In this document: in pieces, positions 22,223 to 33,579 of the stretch
Layout: every line of letters begins with the position of its first letter
Position numbering within the stretch: position 1 is the stretch's first letter
Assembly: GCA_013368315.1 (NCBI GenBank)
Contig: JAACJM010000086.1
Span: forward strand, 62,001-126,000
Direction of reading: 5' to 3'
From: Tetrapyrgos nigripes
Lineage: Eukaryota > Basidiomycota > Agaricomycetes > Agaricales > Campanellaceae
DNA length: 64,000 nucleotides
Made by a program: the position numbers and the translations under genes
The notes under the pieces: model-generated
The model's database searches: none
What the model was told of the DNA's origin: nothing
What the model saw: the letters and a program-made list of their open reading frames with translations, nothing else

Positions 22223-24379
22223 TTTAGTGACCAGGTGGGGATTTCAAGGCAAGGCTGTTTGCATCTAGATTGGGGGAGGGTGTTTTTTATAGCGTCGTAA
22301 GAAGAGAAATGCCTGGGTTTTTCCGCATCCAATTTCCAATCGGTAAACGGACAGTGACGGAGCCTGACAACGGTAAAATTAGGTACCGGGTGAGAGCCAC
22401 CAGACCACACTTGAGCAAGTAGCAACCATAAAATTCCGAAGATTTGGGGCTGTTAATAGAGCGTCAGCCAACGAGCACTGCTAAACTTGATCTATGAGAA
22501 TCAAGCACTCACCTACATGCTCACGGGACGCAACAGCATATGTATCTCGGATATTTCCCTCTCATATCAGTCATGATCTTCCCAATAAAAGTCGTGGATC
22601 CGCATTTTCGTCTTTCAAGTCCAATGGAGACACCAGATGTAGTGAGCACCGTGATGGGTGAAGAGCATACCTTGGAGCCATTGTCCGATGCCACGCAGAG
22701 CTTGGTGGGACGGAAAGTGACAACTATTCGGAAGTTCAACATTGACGACCATGCGCGTGAACGGTGTCGGGTGGTGAGAGTTTGGCGGGCCGTTGGTCGA
22801 CCCGAGATTTGGAAGTAAACTAAACTTGGTGTCATTTCGGAAAAGAGCTGGAGAAATCGAACGACGCTTCCAATATCTGTGCAGGGCACTGCAGGGTCCG
22901 AGGTCACGATGAGGGTTGTCAACGTTGGCTGTGAGGATGAGGCTCATGGTCATGCCAGTCATTGGCACGTTTTGCGCGCGTCTGGCGGCGGCCTGCCCTA
23001 AATCTGCGTCGTCAACGTCGTAAACAGCCTTTGAGTTCAATTTCAACGCAATTATTACACTTGCATGAGATGCGTCTCGAGCTCTTCAGACTGCGGCTGA
23101 CAGGATCAAGAGTGTTTATACATACTTCAACGGCTTATGGAGCTTGTTTCTATCGAAAATGAAAAATGATCAATTGAACTATCTATCGACTTCGTCCAAG
23201 TTGAATCCTAGTCCACGTGTAACGATCTCCTTCTCTGAATCAACTCCAACCTTGAGTCATCGTGCTTGAGGCATTCAAAACCCTCACAGTACTAGTTTGG
23301 TACTAGTAGCGAGTAGCGAGCAACTGTACAACAATGCGATCAAAGAGGAAACATGTAAGGAAGTGATACTTGTAAGAACTTGAAGTAATGAACGACGATG
23401 AGTTAGTCCGTAGTAAGAGACAGCACTAGCTACGATAAATGAGAAATGAGTAGTACAAAAGGAGATCGTTACACCACGCGTCAGTCAATCATCTGGTCAT
23501 CGGCCACCTGGGCAAAAATGTGTGACTGTAAAAGTGGCATTACTGGATTCGGAAAAACCTTCACCCGTTATGGCTTTTCGCACTTCCCCTCAGCCTCTAA
23601 CACCCTAAACAGCTATGATTGCGCTGCCTAGGGTCTGGGATCTTTGAGAAATATCCAAAATTGAAAAACGAAGCCTTTCCCCGCAAGAAAATCGGGTATA
23701 TGACTCGGAGCCAAACAGGATCTAGCCCCTATCTTTGATGCCCGTCTCCCCGCCAAATTCTCCGAGCTTCCTTGTCCTCTCAATGGTTCTAACTTTGTAT
23801 CAAAAAAACACTTATTAGAGTAATATACCAAGGCTTGAAATTGGATTTTTGAATTTCGCAGCGGAAAGAGAACAGTGACGAAAACTGGGTGCCGTTTTCA
23901 CTGTCCCATATACTTCTGACCATAATCTCGAAATTCGGATTTCTAGACATTGTCGTTATAGTCTAAATAAACATTTATCTCCATAAAAACTAGTACACAG
24001 GATGAACCTATGAGGCTACAGAGACTTCTGCCATTTGTGTCAGCCAGTGCAGGAGTTTGAATTTGGCAGGGATGGCCGATGACCAAATCATCTCTCACAA
24101 ATCTCCAACTAAATCTTTCACTGTATCCCTAGCTTCTGGGCGGCGCTGCCACTGGCAGCGCTGAGCGAGCCTGTACATACATAGCCTGGTCATCCATCAC
24201 GGTCTAAAATTGTCCGTGCTTCCCGCACTCCAAATGTGCATCCAAATCACATCTATCAGCTTTGCTGTGCAGTGGAGAGAAACCCGCACTGCCTTTGTTG
24301 AAATGGATTTCTATCACGAAGTACTAGACGTAGTAGGTTCTTGTTCTGAACCACCTCTTGACCGCCTCTCTCTCTCGAC
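22223..24379. other. Intergenic region with unassigned open frames
   Basis: About 2.2 kb between the PL4 lyase start and the first DUF6533 gene. Overlapping minus-strand frames at 22521-23046 reach 130-143 codons. One reads plausibly at its start (KAVYDVDDADLGQAAARRAQ), but no ATG, intron set or family could be assigned, so no gene is called. The final 200 bp hold the presumed promoter of the DUF6533 gene. Confidence 0.35.
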
Positions 24380-26218
24380 ATGGATCACGACCTCGAAACT
24401 CAAACGCTATCATTCCTGCAAGCAAACCAGATTGTGCGGGTGAGTTTGAATGAGCTTCAGTGTTTCAGCCTTGGCTACAACCCAAGTTGACGACTCACCC
24501 ATTGACTTTACTGACGTCTTGCAGTACTTTGAAGGTTAGGCTTCCAAAACTTTCACTTCTGAGAGCCGAGCTCGAGTAGCTTACTCTATCATGACATATC
24601 AAGTGGCGAGTTTTGCACTCTGGGTAAGCTTACGCATTTCGGAAAGGGGTGGGTTCAACTACTAGCACTGATACTTGATCGCAGGTTTACGATTACCTAG
24701 TTACCTTTGGCAAGTCTGACCTCCGAGCAAATTACAATCCAACTTCTGATTCAACATCTATTATTGATAGAAAGAGAGAGAAGACTGGTATGGGGCGCTC
24801 CATGGAGACTAGGAAAGATTTTATTCTTTCTTACCCGGTATATAGCTTTGGTGAGGATGATAATGGCCACCCTCTGTCGGTATTTGATTCCCATCAGAGT
24901 TTTCCCTGCTCTTGATGAATTTACGCACTTCTTTGGACAGTGGGCCACATCCATCTGCCTTTAGGGAAATGCAAAAATCTTACTCTAGCTTCCACTGGTA
25001 GGAAATACTATTTCCTTCATGCTTTAGCCTACAAGGCCCTGATGTCCAATTCACACTTAGTCTTTGCATTTCTGGCACTGTATGTTTCTGAATGTGAGTG
25101 TAGCTTCACTAATATACTTATCCAGAGAAAACTGTATCACAGTTAACACTGACTACTTATGTGGACAGGTGTATTGTCATTAAGGCTGTGGGCTATCTGG
25201 AGTCGATCTATAAAGATAGCAGTAGTACTAGTCATTGGTTGTCTAGTGCCAGTTGCGATCCTTGCTCTCTACTCTGTCATCAAGGACAATTTTGCCATAT
25301 CTGGTGAGCCCAAAATTTTTTGACTCTGGGGGAGAAATTCATAGTGAAGGTTTTTTCTGTAGAATTTTTCATTGAAATGCATGATATATTTGGGATCTGT
25401 CCCTCATATGAGTCAACCTCAAATGGTGTAGACTCTGTGGTGCGCCTGTATATATACCTGGTAGTTTTAGAAGCTGGTAAGTAACATGAACTGCCTGGAC
25501 AATTTATAACTGAATGTTTTGCAGTGATTTTTGTCCTGACTGTCTACAAAGCTATAAGACATTGTATGTTAACACTTGAAGCTTGTCATGAAGATTAATT
25601 TGCTCATGAGTTGTTCTCTCAGGCCCTGACCTCAGAAATTTTGGATGGTCCTCTTTTATTGGAACTGTGTTTAGAGATGGCAACTATATACTCTTTTCAA
25701 AGCTTACTGGCACTGATGTATAATGGGAACAGGACTCATATATAACATCACTGTCCTCTGTAAGTAATTTACCAAAGCTGATTTGCATTTAATCTCATTT
25801 TTTTCTAGTAATTTCAAGCACCAACATTGCATTGCGAACAACTACTGCTGACAGATATATGTCAGATATCTTTCTTGCGTTCGTAGAGCAATCTTTTTGG
25901 CCTTGTTCTGTTTATACTAAAATGATTATTGCTTCATTACTATACAGATTTCAAATGGTCATACATTCTGTCCTGACATCTAGAATGTTACTCCATCTCA
26001 GGAAAGAAGCCACTTCAAAGATATCTGGCCCTTTGGAAAGTAGTATCCATTTTGCTTCACATCATTCTACAGCTACCACAGAGGCAGAAAACAGAGAGAC
26101 CAATCAATCTCATTCTCATTCTCAGGTACTACCAGTATCAGGGCCTGTGGATGAGATTCATTCATGGTTTGGAGAAGCGTTTCAGGATGAGATTGCAGAA
26201 GATCAGGTTATGATATAG
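24380..26218 (+). CDS. DUF6533 multi-pass membrane protein
   Basis: An agaricomycete-specific seven-helix membrane protein of unknown function. The first exons are tiny and in phase: 24380-24439 (MDHDLETQTLSFLQANQIVR), a 10-nt micro-exon 24525-24534 (YFE), 24604-24623 (VASFALW) and 24685-24709 (VYDYLVTF). The next intron, 24710-24770, has a GC donor (GCAAGT..GATAG). It leads into the core motif ERERRLVWGAPWRLGKILFFLTRY, which defines the DUF6533 domain. Later exons read SLRLWAIW, membrane helices around 25190-25310 and 25450-25560, and a soluble C-terminal tail (25840-26218) with SHSHSQVLPVSGPVDEIHSW, ending in TAG. Middle exon boundaries between 24830 and 25150 and near 25740 were not all settled. 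It is the only copy of the four in the island whose N- and C-terminal parts lie together without an inserted element on this strand. Confidence 0.75.
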
Positions 26219-26427
26219 ATATGTATAAATTTACAAGGACTTGATTGATAGAAGATGCATATCACCCAGCTCATAACTCAGCTGACTGTTGGCAAAAAAT
26301 GGTGGCCTTAAGGTTTGTTTCTGATCTGATTGTTTTGATATACAACTTACTGATGTGAGTGAGTATTGAAGTATTTAAGGGTCAGTGCTGCGTCAAACAA
26401 CCACCAAAGTTCTGTCTCTTACTATCA

Positions 26428-26976
26428 TGAGCTCCACAGGTACAGCTCATGATCATCTCATTCACTCTCTTCAAGCAAACCAAATTGGACTAGTAAGTTG
26501 AACACAAACTAGTAACAATCTGTATCTTAATTTTTTGCAATCTGCTAGTATTTTGAAGGCCTGTCAGTACTCAGTCAGCATAATTGATTTGAAGTAAAAT
26601 GTGTCTTATACATATATTTCAGCTGCATGTATCACTTTTATTGTAAGTGCAAGCTCCTTTTCAGTTCCTTGAATGCCTTGTACAGTGTAATTTTGTCAAC
26701 TGAACACATACAACAGGTCTACAATTATGCTCTTACATTTGGTAATTATATTTAAGCACTGTTCACAATTCACAAATAACACAGATATCAGAAACTGAAC
26801 TCCATTTCATGTGGAGATCCTCAAGTTGGAAATTAGGCAAAATCCTCTTTTTTTTTTTCACTTGATACCTTGGTATTCTGGGAATGATTTTGACATCATA
26901 CAGTTAATTTGTTTGAGCATTATTCATAACAGTAACAGTGACTGAAAATATCTTTCTAGCTGACCAGGCACAATTC
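26428..26976 (+). pseudogene. DUF6533 gene, left (N-terminal) half
   Basis: The sequence starts with an ATG (MSSTGTAHDHLIHSLQANQI) and follows the inverted copy at 44462-43940 exon by exon and intron by intron: the micro-exon TATTTTGAAG, CITFI, VYNYALTF, then ETELHFMWRSSSWKLGKILFF. The micro-exon is followed by GCCTGT where the intact copy has GTCTGT, so its donor site is damaged. Homology stops abruptly after CACAATTC at 26976, inside the exon that begins after TTTCTAG. The missing remainder is found at 36464-38610, on the other side of the DIRS-like element. The two halves are inferred to be one gene split by that insertion. Confidence 0.75.
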
Positions 26977-27557
26977 CTGCATAAGCTAGCTGTCTGCTAT
27001 GTGAAAGTCTTGAACTTAAGAAGAATAATACTCAGATATAAATGAGTATATAAGAGAAGGGGTAAAACAACGACTGTGCTTAAAGCTAGTCATTGAGTTT
27101 TGTCTGAGGGTTCAGCCTGAGAGGCAACTGACACAGCTGGTGGGGCATGTGATTTCCAAGGCAATGTGACCAAAACACATCCCGATTGGGAAAGTAAACC
27201 TGTGGCTATCAAATGCCAGAACTTCTTGAGGCTGAGACCTGAGCTTCTAGAGTCCAGAAGACGAAAGAGTCTCAACACCTGGAACACCCAAACCAAGCGA
27301 AGCTCCAACAGACAGGTGCTGAGATGATGAGGTGACTGGAACCCCCAAACAGAGTGAAGCAAGGCTTAAAGAATTAATAAGAACATCAAAAAGTTTTGCT
27401 TGATTACACAATTAAGACTAACAATACTGACAGGCCATTAAGAAGAAACTCTACAAAGTGTTCATACTAGGTTGTATGATTAAGAGGAGTCAGGTAAAAA
27501 ATCATTAGGATTACAAGAAAGGCCTGAGGCAGCTGCCTCTATAAGTGCATTGGTAAT

Positions 27558-28752
27558 TCAGTTCTGCTTGTGAAATTCTTCAATCACCTTCTTCACATTA
27601 TCAAGATCCATGGCCTTATGTATAGCTGCCAGAATAATTTCAATCAGGTGGCACCAATAAAGAAGGAAAGCGAGGGATGTCCAACCACCTAATGCAGCCA
27701 CATACTCTGGTGCAATACCCAAAGAGAGGAAGTAAACAGCACCTCTGATCCTAAAACTATGACCCAGGACATTGCAAATCTCTGCCTGCATCCATATGTC
27801 AAAACATAAAGAAAGGAATTTTTCCTTTACCATATGATGTGGTTTCCCATCATCACTGATGTATCCAAATAACGAGAAAATCTGGAACATCTTTATTGAC
27901 CCACAGATGGTTTGTAAAGGCAGCGAGACCACAGATACCTTCAGGGTCAGAGAGAAGACTAGTGATAGTGACATCTGCCCCATTCCTGTGAGTCGTCTTT
28001 GTCCATGGTATGTCGAAGGAGACGGCTTTAGATCTGTTCTCCTGGAGGAAAAACTGAAACTTGACACCAAAGGTAATATGGAATTTGAGATCAAACTTTG
28101 TTTCAGATGGAACAGTTGTTTCACCAAGACACTGGCAAGCCCAAAAAGTGATAACGGCAACTGCCCAGACTGCAACATGGAAAGGGATACTGAAGTTGAG
28201 AGCTCTCTGCAGCACAATAAGATGTTTGATAGTGATAGGGTAACGTGAAGTGTGTTTCCTGTGAACACCTTCCTTATGTGCAGTCTTCTGAGCCATCTGG
28301 ATCCATCATTCTTCACTGCACCATGGTGCACCCTTGGTATTGTGCCAAACCTTCAAACCTGATAACCAGTTAGAGGCTGTTGAGCCTGAAACTTGACCCA
28401 GATGTTCCCCAATGAAAGCCACAAACAAAGTCTTGTCTGCCAGCATATGCAGCTCCTCATCTATGCCATGTTTGTCACAAAACTGTGTGAAACAAGTCAA
28501 GCCCACAGCATAAGTCTCTTTTGTGCCATCAACTATTGCACCAAGAATAGCTTTATTGGCTAATGTGAGTATATCTGGTGAGAAAGACAATTTAGACTTT
28601 GCCTTGTTACACAGGGACCAAGGTGTTTCCCAATACTCTATCCTATACTTAGCAAGAACAGGAGGATGTAGATTGGACTGGGTAACCTCATTTTCTTTGT
28701 GGAGACAGTGAGATGCCATATGTGAAGGATCAACTGAATGGGGTTTAGCCAA
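27558..28752 (-). pseudogene. Tyrosine recombinase (YR) of the DIRS-like element
   Basis: The recombinase integrates the circular cDNA of DIRS-like elements. The N-terminal SAM-like domain reads TKETYAVGLTCFTQFCDKH and WLSGLKVWHNTKGAPW. After an in-frame TGA at 28306-28308 the same frame continues through ITIKHLIVL, VAVWAVAVITFWACQCLGE (first catalytic Arg region changed: CRRLGE is usual, CQCLGE here) and IPWTKTTHRNGADV. Near 27880 an extra base in a T-run shifts the frame to LFGYISDDGKPH. It then reaches the C-terminal catalytic block GHSFRIRGAVYF (H-x-x-R box; Gly is usual before GAV, Arg here) and GGWTSLAFLLYW with the nucleophile Tyr. One stop, one frameshift and altered active-site residues mean it is dead. 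Confidence 0.85.
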
Positions 28753-29080
28753 AGTGAGTTTGGGAAGTTCAGGAAGAGAGTTTATTGAGACAGCTGATGG
28801 GAGAATGGATACAGAGGAGGTCGAAGCAACATTAGGGAAGGGTGCAACATAAGGTACAGTACAAGGTGCAACAATAGAATTTGAGTCCTGTTGAGGACGA
28901 CGAGACCATAGGAAAGGGTTTTGGGATGAAGAAGTATGTTGGAGTTTCCTCAGGGGAGAAGTAGAAGATGGATATGAGTCAGGAAGGGTATTAGAGGAAT
29001 GTAAAGTATGATCCTTGAAGGGAGGGACATTGTAGAGGTATCAGCTGAATGGGAATGGTGACCAAGAAGAGAGAAGAGAG

Positions 29081-30726
29081 TTAATAGGTGTCTTTTGCAT
29101 AAGTGTAGAACAAACACAAACTTAAAGACTTTTATACAAATTGTAAAGTGTGAGTGTTCTGAATAGTCAGAATACTCAACAGTTCACTTGTACTACAAGG
29201 ACTTTTGGGGGTTTTGGTAGGGTTTTGCACAAATGCACACAAGTTAAACACACACAAAGACTATAACAAGTCCACAAAGGTATAACCAACAGTTTCAATT
29301 CACAATTTGTAGGCCCAAATGCCTTATAACCAGTTTCACAAGTCCGAGGACACACACAAAAGGTAACACACAAAACCAACAAATTTGATTCAACACTATT
29401 GATCCACACACTATGTCTATACTCAATGTGAGTGAGGTAAATTTGGTAGAAGCGTAGTCTGTGTTTCACTAGTGAGATGACTGATACTCTACAGTACGTG
29501 GCTTGAGTAACTACAAGAAATACCTAGTCCTTTTATACTACTCGCAGCTACTACTATACAGTTCTACATTTCTTTTTAATGTCTGCTAAAAGGTACATAA
29601 GAAAACAGAAATATTGGTCTAACTGCCAGTCCATGCTTGCCAGTACTACTAGATTAAGTAGGTACCTTCTAATTAGGGTATCTAGGAAATGTACAATATT
29701 ATCTAAACTCATAGGGCTTTCTATGTTCCCTTTGCTTCATTCTCTTGACTAAGAGTACCTTTCTGGAACTGGTGGCCGCAGTCATTCTGACTCACATAGC
29801 TCCACCGTCCATGCTGGGCTCCACTTGTATGACTCACATTCCTTTACTGCCAATCAATTGTTATAGGTTTGTGTAGTCTTTGCTTATTCCTCCTCTTATG
29901 TTTTTCTGGCACTACTATAGACTTAGTGTCAATAGACCCTGTTCCTAGTATACTGCCAGTTCATGGCATAGTTCTCTTATAGATGAGTCCTGCTCTCTAT
30001 AAGGTCCTACATATCTTTTGTAGTCACACTTGTACCAATGAGAACGCCTCAGTCATCAGGCAACACATCTTGCTGATCTTACTGCTGCATTTGGAAATAT
30101 CTTTACCCTTTTTGGGGCTCTCTCCTTATGACTCATTCCTTAGATCGCATACTGGCAGTAATAAACTATGGGTTTTATTCCTTCACTGCTAGTCCATCCC
30201 TTTAGTACCATATGAAAGCTGAGCTTTCTAGGAACTCGTACATATATATACTTTGTCCTACTTATCTATTCTTACTGTCTTTCAAAAGACTATTCCTTCT
30301 GTTTTGCTTATAAGCGAGGTATCAATTACTATACCACTAGTTCAGACATAGTTGGTTACTAGGGTTTTCCTCCAATTTCTCTGATTATGGCACAATTCTC
30401 AAGCAGTTATCGTCGTATAGCCTATGTGTTCCTTGCCTGTGAATAGGGGCTTCACTTTCCCTTGAGTTGCACTGGCAGTACTAAGTGCGTTATAGTCTTT
30501 ATAGAACTTTGTATAGTATATGGGGTGGGTCTGCTACTATAACTGAAGCCCTGTACACATCAACCATAGAGCTTAGAATAAGCATATCCTATTCATAAGT
30601 ACTTAGCTTTATTGTATTAGCTCATACACTTAGTCCACTAGTGCTTTAACTAGCAGTTCAGGATTCACTCTAGTCCTTTATATTCCAATTGAAGTGGTGA
30701 ACCAGCTTTCTAACCACCAATTAACA
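29081..30726 (+). mobile_element. LTR-like repeat, plus orientation
   Basis: About 1.65 kb of non-coding sequence is related, in inverted orientation, to 33580-35213. It begins near TTAATAGGTG and ends CCACCAATTAACA, an inverted-terminal pattern typical of a retrotransposon LTR. Conserved blocks include GTGTTCTGAATAGTCAGAAT, CTTTTATACTACT followed by ACTATACAGTT, GCTAAAAGGTAC and AGCAGTTCAGGATTCACTCTAGTCC. It lies between the RNase H and recombinase parts of the DIRS-like element, so it inserted into it. No clear target duplication was found, and exact ends are uncertain by 20-30 bp. Confidence 0.6.
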
Positions 30727-30866
30727 TTTCTATATGTGAATTTTGTACGGAATATCAGCATGGAACTTCATCTCTTTGGGCAGTGTGTTTTGACACTGAT
30801 CAAATGTGGAAAGGGTTCCTGAAAGAAATAAGGAAACAAATGTTCTTGAAAGAGGAAGATACACAC

Positions 30867-33021
30867 TTATGCATATGACAGAATAGACTTTAACTCCTCC
30901 AGCATCTTGAAGGGCAGGAGAAGCTTGTCACAGAAATATAAATCACCCAATTCTCTGCAAGATTGGGTCAGCAGGGTTCTCTGCAGAAGTGACATATTGT
31001 AAAGTGGGAGTGATATGAAGAGGATTGAGGACTGCATAAATCTGATGGACAGAATAATTGATCCATGGGTTGGGGCTATGTCCCTTGCCAAGTGCACCAA
31101 TAGTACCTTGGTTATCTGGGTGGATGAAGCTGAAATGTTCCAAAAAGTATACCAGAAGCTCTACAGCAACTGTCTCGAGATAACAGATATCTCATCCCAG
31201 ACAATGAGCTTTCCAGTCACCACGAAGACAGAAAGCAGCCCATTGTTTGTTGATAACAATACCAATACCCCAAGAGGTGGAAGTGTCTATGAAAAGACGC
31301 AAGTCCTTAGGTGTTGACTTGGGCACCAGTTTCCTGGAAAAGGAAGGCTTTGGTAGTTCATCAAGCCACCACTCCAAGTCTTTGATAAGACAGTTAGGAG
31401 GTGTATGCCTAATGAAGTAGTTGCTTGTGAAAGTAGCAGCAAAGTGGAGAGGGAGAGCAGACAGAAATGACCTTTGATGTAGATGAAAGCACAATGACAA
31501 AGTGTGCCATGTACCTTCTCTACTGGCTTCAAGTCACAGAGCCTACCAGTGAAGATGTCCTGGAAACAGCAGATATGGTAAATGTATTTGAGTCGTTTCT
31601 TGTCAGGAAGGGATACCAGATGAAACCAATAAAAGTCGTCTCAAAAACAAACTTGGCATCTCCTTTGTCTTCCACAGAATGCCAAGGGATACCTAGATGC
31701 TCAATAAGGGAGAGCATGAGGTTCTTGTCATAGGCATAAGTGAAATGACTGTGACCATTGGCTTCTGGTGTAATACCTGTCAGCGTGCAAAGAGGTTTAA
31801 AGTCATCCTTGCAATGCTTGACAGGCCTGACACCTTTCACTGCCCATATCGAAATAATAGCATTAGCAATTATACCAGCATTACTACTGGCAGATGCACA
31901 GCCAAAGGGTACACAATGGTCAACATAAAAATTGCCATGAAGGTCCTGGATGATGATGTAGGGTTTATGATGAAGGAGAGCAGGGACAGTCCAGTGGAAC
32001 TTCTTGATATCAAGTGCACAAGCCTGAGTGCCCTCAGATGCAGAAGCAATCTGTAAGTCATGGAATGAATGAAATCATATCGTGAATGAGAAGGGGTGAC
32101 AAGAGAAAAGGTCATCATTGCCCAGAGGCAGAGGAATGCAAGACAGGATCAGCATTATAGAGGTGGCCAATGAGAGAAAGGATCATCATCATTCCTGAGG
32201 GAAGTATATAAGGACATGATGAGAGAAAGGGTCATCATCATTCCTGAGAAAGAAGTATGACAGGGTACTGGCATACTAAAGTGAAAGGAGGACCAATGGT
32301 CCCAATCCACAAGATAAAGAAAGAGATAAAGAGAGATGTGAAGAAAGAATTGAAACAAAAGGGGATAAGGGAATAAAGAAAGAAATAAAGGGTGGAAATT
32401 AAAAGAAGAAAGACTCACTGTGTCAGCAACAATAGCAGCTGTATCAAACTTTGTGGGGAAATCCATCTTATTAATGAATGAGTTGATAGAGGAGTGTTTG
32501 GGTACCACTTTAGAGAGGTTATGACAGACCCAATACTTGGGAGGAAGGTCAAGACCCTGGTCTGACTTGGCCACAATGATTGGGGAAGAAATGAAAGGGC
32601 CTCATAAGATTGTTTCTGTCACCTCTCTAGTGAAAGGGCCAGAAAAGCAACCTGCATCCCATTCACCCTGGATATACTCTTCAACAACTCTTGGACCATC
32701 ACCTATCATACATGTAAAGTCATTGGGCATAATAACTGTCTTTGAGATAAGAGGGAGGCGACCAATAGGGAAACCCTCCTGAAGGTTCTGGACTAAGTAA
32801 GGGAAAGCATCAGTAAGAGAGTTAGATGCAAGTTCATGTTCAAAAGCATCTGCATTGTAAGGTGTAAGGATTTTATTGTAAAGAGTAATATGGATAGGGT
32901 CTGCATTGGATGGGCTTGAGCAAGAATGGATAGAAGAGTACAGGTCAGCATAAGGGAGAGGATCTGGAGTTGAAGTAACTGAAAAGAATGCAGTCAAAAT
33001 GTCTGACGTGCTTTTGGACAC
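30867..33021 (-). pseudogene. Reverse transcriptase-RNase H of the DIRS-like element
   Basis: RNA-dependent DNA polymerase and RNase H of the retroelement. The order along the minus strand is an N-terminal region (GFPIGRLPLISKT, FSGPFTREVTETI) at about 32602-32790, then KYWVCHNLSK and INSFINKMDFPTKFD. An apparent spliceosomal intron follows at 32051-32418 (GTGAGT..TTACAG). After it come the RT palm (CALDIKKFHWTVPALLHHKPYI, VPFGCASASSNAG) and the catalytic Asp pair in HCKDDFK, where the family usually has YEDDLK. The RNase H region reads DLRLFIDTSTSWGIGIVINKQWAAF and the C-terminus has SAENPADPI, with a stop at 30867. Frames change several times between 31530 and 31190, so this copy is not functional. 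Confidence 0.8.
32051..32418 (-). other. Probable 368-nt intron within the retroelement RT
   Basis: The minus-strand reading VADTV stops at a GTGAGT donor (32413-32418) and resumes as QIASASEGTQAC after a TTACAG acceptor (32051). The intron is far longer than the 50-70 nt usual here. It contains two near-identical direct copies of ATGAGAGAAAGG[AG]TCATCATCATTCCTGAG, at about 32170-32200 and 32219-32250, and a third degraded one near 32090, so internal repeat growth probably lengthened it. Confidence 0.6.
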
Positions 33022-33566
33022 ATCAGAGTCGGGTAGAGGAATGTAATCAGTTGTTGGAGGTCTTGGGTCTGCTGCCAGGAGAAGGTGTGATGGTCAGATT
33101 TACCACAGAAAGAGCAGGCATGCTCCTTCTCACAGCCTTTGCATCTGGGTTGGGACTTTCCTCTACCACTTTGGGTACCATTGAGGTTCCAACATATACA
33201 GATGGGACATTCTGTCTTTGGGTTGTGGACCTGGTTGCCCATGACCCTACCCCAGAGGGAGGGCTTGTCCTGTGGGTGGTTGCCAAGTTTGTGTCCCTCT
33301 TTGGCACAGGCAAGGCAACAAGAGAGGGCCTTCTTGTCACCCTTGGGAAAGGGCTGGTACTGGTAATCACTGGCTGATCCACCACTAGACCTGTCTGCGC
33401 CATCCTGTTGTCCAGAATGGAAACCTGAGCCTCCATGCCCAGATGAGGTGTTGTTGCCCAAACTTGCCAACCTCAACCCGTACTCAATATGGCATTGTGA
33501 CAACTCCTCTCTGTACATTGATACACCGTACAAAATCGCAGTATACATACTTGGATTTTGGTTCAT
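32994..33566 (-). pseudogene. Gag C-terminal segment with zinc knuckles, DIRS-like element
   Basis: The nucleocapsid-like part of the gag protein. The frame reads PSMYTAILYGVSMYREELSQ, which follows naturally on the FKFD end of the gag N-terminal segment at 35213-36126, then a Gly/Ser-rich linker. Cys/His clusters follow: CCLACAKEGHKLGNH, CPICICWN, CKGCEKEHACSFCGKSDHH. They resemble CCHC knuckles used in RNA packaging. The two gag segments are separated by an LTR-like insertion. The 3' end overlaps the RT frame start by 28 bases, a common arrangement in such elements. Confidence 0.7.
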
Positions 33567-33579
33567 AATATCAGTTTTG

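Noticed and set aside
22521..23046. Overlapping minus-strand frames of 130-143 codons
   Set aside because: One begins plausibly, but it lacks an ATG, and no intron set or recognisable family joins the frames; left as intergenic.
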